Assembly: GCA_021234535.1 (NCBI GenBank) | Contig: CM037838.1 | Location: 26,203,969 to 26,267,968, forward strand | Origin: Stichopus chloronotus | Taxonomy: Eukaryota; Echinodermata; Holothuroidea; Aspidochirotida; Stichopodidae | Direction: 5' to 3' | Length of the DNA stretch: 64,000 bases | Notes under the pieces: generated by a model | Database searches by the model: none | The model's input: the letters and a program-made list of their open reading frames with translations, nothing else | Told to the model about the DNA's origin: nothing | Shown here: positions 59,545 to 64,000 of the stretch, one piece after another | How the letters are laid out: each line of letters starts with the position of its first letter | Position numbering within the stretch: position 1 is the first letter of the stretch | Position numbers and translations under genes: made by a program

Positions 59545-60164
59545 TGTCACGGTATAATGCTGTGCTATTTTTGCTTTTTATGACTTAAAATTCAGGAATT
59601 TCTTGTTCTGCACATAAGGAATGTAGAATATTCATTATAGCTATTATTTGACAGATGTGAGAAACTTTAGACCACCAAGGCCACTGGAACGTAGAATAAT
59701 TCAGTCATTTCCATCCATGCCATAATTTTACATTGACTTTGTGTGGGAGATTCATTTGTCACGCTATAACAGTCAAGGTATAACAGTTCCTTTGTTGAGA
59801 TTTCATTACATAACTTCCCGATTAATCAATTAATTATCACATGTTAGGTGTAATATTGTAGCTAAGACATGACAGAAAATGACAAGAGTATTCTTGAATT
59901 GGTACATTTTTAAACTTCACAGATTTTTGAGCATACATTTTTAGGTAAAAATGTCATGTCCATTTTACATCACGGTGTAACGACCATGATTTATTATCCA
60001 TATTTCATAAACATACAAGATAATTTACAACTTTGTCACCTATTATGAGGGACTATATAGCTTCAGTTATTATGTTGTGTCATTTACTCAGTAATCTATA
60101 ACAAAGTGTGTGCTAGAGACACTTGACTCATGAAAAAATCTTCAAAGTGTCACGGAATAACTGC
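59545..60164. repeat. Scattered TGTCACGGTATAAC-like motifs
   Basis: Occurrences at 59545 (TGTCACGGTATAATGC), 59757 (TGTCACGCTATAACAG), 59969 (ATCACGGTGTAACG) and 60148 (TGTCACGGAATAACTG), outside the tandem pair at 58.0-58.5 kb. Confidence 0.75.
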
Positions 60165-60199
60165 CCTGTAGTAACGTAAACACTACAAATGATATACGA

Positions 60200-61680
60200 C
60201 ACAAATGAAGCATAATCTACGATATGAAAACACAAACTAATGATATTCAGTCAAAATGGTGATATAGGCCTACGCATTTTAGTACGCCACAAACTGGACA
60301 TCGAAAACTCCGTGACAAATACCAGAAACAACTTCATAAGGGTAGGTTAGTAACGTTAGGTCACTGATAAAGTGAATGCATGGCTCTTTTCAGAAGCCAC
60401 ACAGAGATCACAGGATCGCTACAGCCACCAGAAACTCATTAATTAGCACATCTCATAAGAATGGCTTGAGGAATTTCTCATTTCCCAAAAGTCTTACGGG
60501 AATGTCACGAAAATTTATTGAAGAGAATCTCGCCAGGATTTCTCATAAGGGTAATATTTTCACAAGACCCGTACAAAAGATCTTGCTAGATTTGTTTGGA
60601 GAAGCGGAAAAAAAAATGTATAAAGTGCGCGACACTAATTAAACCGAGAGCCACAATCAGATGGCGCGTGGCGTGCGTAAATGCTTTTTGTTAAAATGCA
60701 GTTCAAAACGCCGGAAAACTACCACGCATTGAGTTTCGAGATGTTTTTTGTTATAATTTTAATTTTCGGTGATATGATTCTTTCAGGATATATTTTTCTC
60801 ATGTAACTTTTTATTAATAAACAGATACCCTCCTGCGATGATTATTAAAGTAGAATACTCTGAATGCATGATTAAACAATGGAAAGTTTCAAGGTTAGTC
60901 TTCAAATGGGCAGAAATTACTCAGATATATCAGGTAACCAGGGTTAGAGGCAATCTGGTGCAGTCTGTGTTATGTATATTTAATTCCTAGTTTCCCTTAA
61001 TCTAACAATAATACTTTACTTTGTGCTGAACATTTTTTAACCTTTGCTACAATTTTTAATGTTACCATAACAAAGCGGAGTTTCTATTGCACCAATAACT
61101 GTTGTTACTACGCATATGTTTGAAGTATATTTTTTACAGAAGATAACGTGAAATGGATGACCGGTGGCCTAGTATAGGGGAGAGGTCTATGGGACGGGGT
61201 GACAGCATTCCCTACGAGGAATTTGTAACTATCAGGTGAAATAGTTTGCATCGTCTGAAATCAGAAAATGTGCCAGATGGTATCATGTAAATGTGCCATA
61301 TATTGTCTGAGAGACAATATATTATAATTTCTGAGAAACTCAATGACAAATTTGCTAAAGAACCAGCCATGCTGAACCTTTCAAAACTGATCGATGTCAG
61401 CAGTAAATGCCTGTGCTTAATACAACATACAAAGGTGAAGCTAAATAACGTGCACATTACCCTTGGGTATCCAACACACACGCATGAGAGAAGTTAAAAG
61501 CAGTATCAAGCGAAAGATATGCTAAAAACAACATTAAAGGAAAGTCCCAATGACAGGCCGAGTCCACCTTAAAGCCTGCCAGAGATATATGTATATATAT
61601 AAACAATCATACCGTCAATTTCACCAGTTTACTATGTATAAGAGTGATATACTGTATCTTCCTTACTGTGTTTATAGGAA
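60200..61680. other. Intergenic, no gene seen
   Basis: An 88-codon frame at 60376-60642 has mixed composition (SRKFIEENLARISHKGN) but no recognisable domain or splice context. Nothing else stands out. Confidence 0.35.
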
Positions 61681-62080
61681 AGTCCTTGCAAATTTTGCGT
61701 ACAATGCCTTCAAGATATGGTGGAAATCTAAATTTTGAGGCAAAATTAGCTTTCTCAAATATCAGCAGTGAGATTTCACTGGATTTACCATTACAATAAA
61801 ATTACTTTGAACAATGTGATCTCAGGTAAGTCCTTACAAAGCTTTAAGTTAATTGGTCTAATAGTTCTCAAGATATGCTGGAAATACAAATTTTGGAGCA
61901 AAATTGGCTTTTTTCCTCAAAAATCAGCAATTTTCACTCTCTTTAATACAAAAGTGATATACCTTGAATATTACATTCCTACGTAAGTCCTTGCACAATT
62001 TTGCATTAAATGCTCAAGTACATCTCAAGGTATGCTGGAAATAGCAGTTTTGGGGCAAAATTGCCTTTTTTTTTTCACAA
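61680..62080. repeat. ~155-bp tandem repeat, three diverged units
   Basis: Each unit carries 'agtccttgcaaa', 'tcaagatatgctggaaat' and 'ttttggggcaaaattggctt', followed by a 'caatcagcaattttcact' block, near 61680, 61828 and 61984. Confidence 0.75.
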
Positions 62081-62089
62081 TCAGGAACT

Positions 62090-63235
62090 ATCACTAACGC
62101 AAGGAACCAAAAAATCACAAATAATTATTTCAAAAATATAATTACAAATGACAAATCGGACGAGGTCAAACAAAATGGTGCCGTTCATAGCCAAAGACGG
62201 TCGTTGCACCACTATTCCACATGTGATTACGTAATCAACATAGGACATGGACTGAATTTTATTGTTTTTAGATTGATTTCTATCGACCCAATCTAATCGG
62301 CAATAGAATGAAAAAAATGATGAATAATAGTTTTTAAAAATAATCATTATATATGATATTTCGGAAGAAGTGAAACAAAATGGTGCCACCCACGGCCGGG
62401 GACGGTCACTGCACGACGTCACAAGTGATTACGTATTTATCGTACAACATGGATTGAATTTTATCGTTTTTGGTTCCATTTCTATTAACTGGTGGCATAT
62501 CAATTACAAATGACTACAAAATCGGGAGTGTAAATTAGACCGGACCCTACTTAATGGGCGATTAAAGGAAAAAAATCACGAATAATTATTTCAAAAAAAA
62601 TAATTACAAATGACAAATCGGACGAGGTCAGACAAAATGGTGCCGTGCATAGCCAAGGAGGGTAGTTGTACTTTGCCACATGTGATTACGTAATCAACAT
62701 ATGACATGGACTGAATTTTATCGTTTTTAGATCGATTTCTATCAACTCGTAGCCTATCAAATACAAATGACTACCAAATCGAGAGTTTAAATTAGACCAG
62801 CACCCAATCTAATCGGCGATAGAATGAAAAAATCATGAGTAATAGTTTTAAAAAAAAATAATTATATATGACATTTCGGACGAGGTCAAACAAAATGGTG
62901 CCACCCATGGCCGGGGACGGTCACTGCACGACGTCACAAGTGATTACGTATTCATCGTACAACATGGATTGAATTTTATCGTTTTTGGTTCCATTACTAT
63001 CAACTGGGGGCGTATCAATTACAAATGACTACAAAATCGGGAGTGTAATTTAAACTGGACCCTACTTAATGGGCGATTAAAGGAAAAAAATCACGAAAGA
63101 CGAGGTCAAACAAAATGGTGCCGTGCATAGCCAAGGGCGGTCGTTGCACCACTATGCCACATGTGATTACGTAATAAACATATGACAAGGACTGAATTTT
63201 ATCGTTTTTAGATCGATTGCTACAGAATCATGCTT
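62090..63235. repeat. Satellite array with alternating A and B units (~205-260 bp)
   Basis: Five units share 'gacgaggtcaaacaaaatgg' and then 'tgattacgta..acatggattgaatttta'. Type A units (62160, 62620, 63105) have 'catagccaaaggcggtcgttg' variants and 'ccacatgtgattacgtaat'. Type B units (62366, 62880) have 'ccacggccggggacggtcac' and 'cacgacgtcacaagtg'. The order A-B-A-B-A gives a higher-order repeat of about 460-510 bp. Confidence 0.9.
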
Positions 63236-64000
63236 TGAAATTAGAACATCACACGAGCAAATCGCTGACGGAATAAATAATCAATTAATTTTATTAATTT
63301 TAAAATATTACATTTACACATCGTATTTCGGACCAGGCCTACGTGTCAGGATTCTGGACCAGGATTACGTGTCTGGCATTAATGTATGTATTAAGGTTGA
63401 AACAGCTTCCTGTTTCCCAAAGACCTGTATCATTAATGCCTTAACTTTGTCGTAATCTAACCTCACAATTAAATGCCGCCCCACCGAGTCTACTGGGAAG
63501 AATATTTGCTATGTCTCCTGTATTTCCTTGCATGGGAAGCCGTCAATGCCACATGAAGACGGAGAAACCACTGGGAAAAGTCCTTCGTGTCCTTTTTATT
63601 AAAAAAGGGGAATGGGTGCGTTTTACATTATAATCATTTAAAGGGTCGTCGATATCCTTCTGCATGGTAAATGTACTAAAGGTTAAGAATATGTAAGGAA
63701 CTAAAGAGGCTCATTGAGTTGTTTCGTGAAATTCACTAACTTTTCTAAACCTATCAAGTTTCCTTAACATACTAATGACAAATGGTTAAACTAACAAAAT
63801 TCCAATGTTTCACATACAAAGGAACACTAATAAAGTGAGCAATTAACGATTCAATTTGTGCTTCGAAAATTCGTGACCAGACACTTTCTCATGTTAGTAC
63901 TTAGGCATATTCACATACACGCATCCAGTGCAATTAAAGGTCAAGAATTCACAAAGATTTTATAACTACTGGACGTGAAACTTGAACAATTATGTTAATC
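63236..64000. other. Window end, nothing recognised
   Basis: Single-copy-looking AT-rich sequence. A short inner duplication of 'ggaccagg.ctacgtgtc' lies near 63331-63375. Confidence 0.4.

Noticed and set aside
62081..62422. 113-codon minus-strand frame
   Set aside because: It lies wholly in the satellite array and repeats the same peptide with each monomer.
1..64000. CRISPR arrays, bacterial operons, ribosome binding sites, integrative elements
   Set aside because: Spliced genes, long introns and LINE/hAT/gypsy remnants show a eukaryotic genome; no prokaryotic feature was seen.

Overview
This is a eukaryotic nuclear window: AT-rich, with short exons (17 to 1139 nt) bounded by GT..AG sites, long introns, and abundant transposon remnants and tandem repeats. 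The protein families (SOUL haem-binding, secreted VWD, metazoan DNase II) point to an animal. The many scattered TAGGCCTA-like palindromes suggest a marine deuterostome, perhaps an echinoderm; that last step is inference from general familiarity, not from a search.

Layout. About 0.45-9.0 kb (+): a 12-exon gene for a probably secreted protein with an Arg/Glu-rich stretch, a His-rich repeat and a poly-Ser tract, followed by two tandem SOUL (haem-binding protein) domains. The phases of exons 2-12 agree throughout; the first exon junction is unresolved. About 9.2-14.7 kb: minisatellite, a minus-strand LINE fragment, a ~0.72 kb tandem repeat and a dispersed repeat. About 14.95-16.8 kb (+): exons of a VWD-domain gene, one broken by a 56-bp tandem duplication. 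About 19.9-34.5 kb (+): DNase II copy 1, seven coding exons plus a 5' UTR exon, with a LINE in its first intron and a hAT-like element in its second coding intron. About 41.5-47.4 kb (+): DNase II copy 2, with the same exon structure. About 49.2-49.5 kb: a third copy of the DNase II upstream block with no gene body after it. About 49.7-51.5 kb: decayed gypsy-type retrotransposon. About 52.2-54.5 kb: duplicated repeats with a perfect 30-bp hairpin. About 58.0-60.2 kb: a cluster of TGTCACGGTATAAC-like motifs. About 61.7-63.2 kb: two tandem-repeat arrays.

The two DNase II genes are tandem duplicates, and each carries one reading-frame lesion next to a different catalytic HxK motif. Copy 1 has one extra base inside the first motif; copy 2 has a 22-nt deletion just before the second. 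The most unusual gene is the His-rich double-SOUL protein: its second domain seems to come from duplication of a multi-exon SOUL unit, and a candidate 17-nt microexon joins the two domains.

All exon boundaries were read by eye from frame continuity and splice signals. No alignment or expression data were available.
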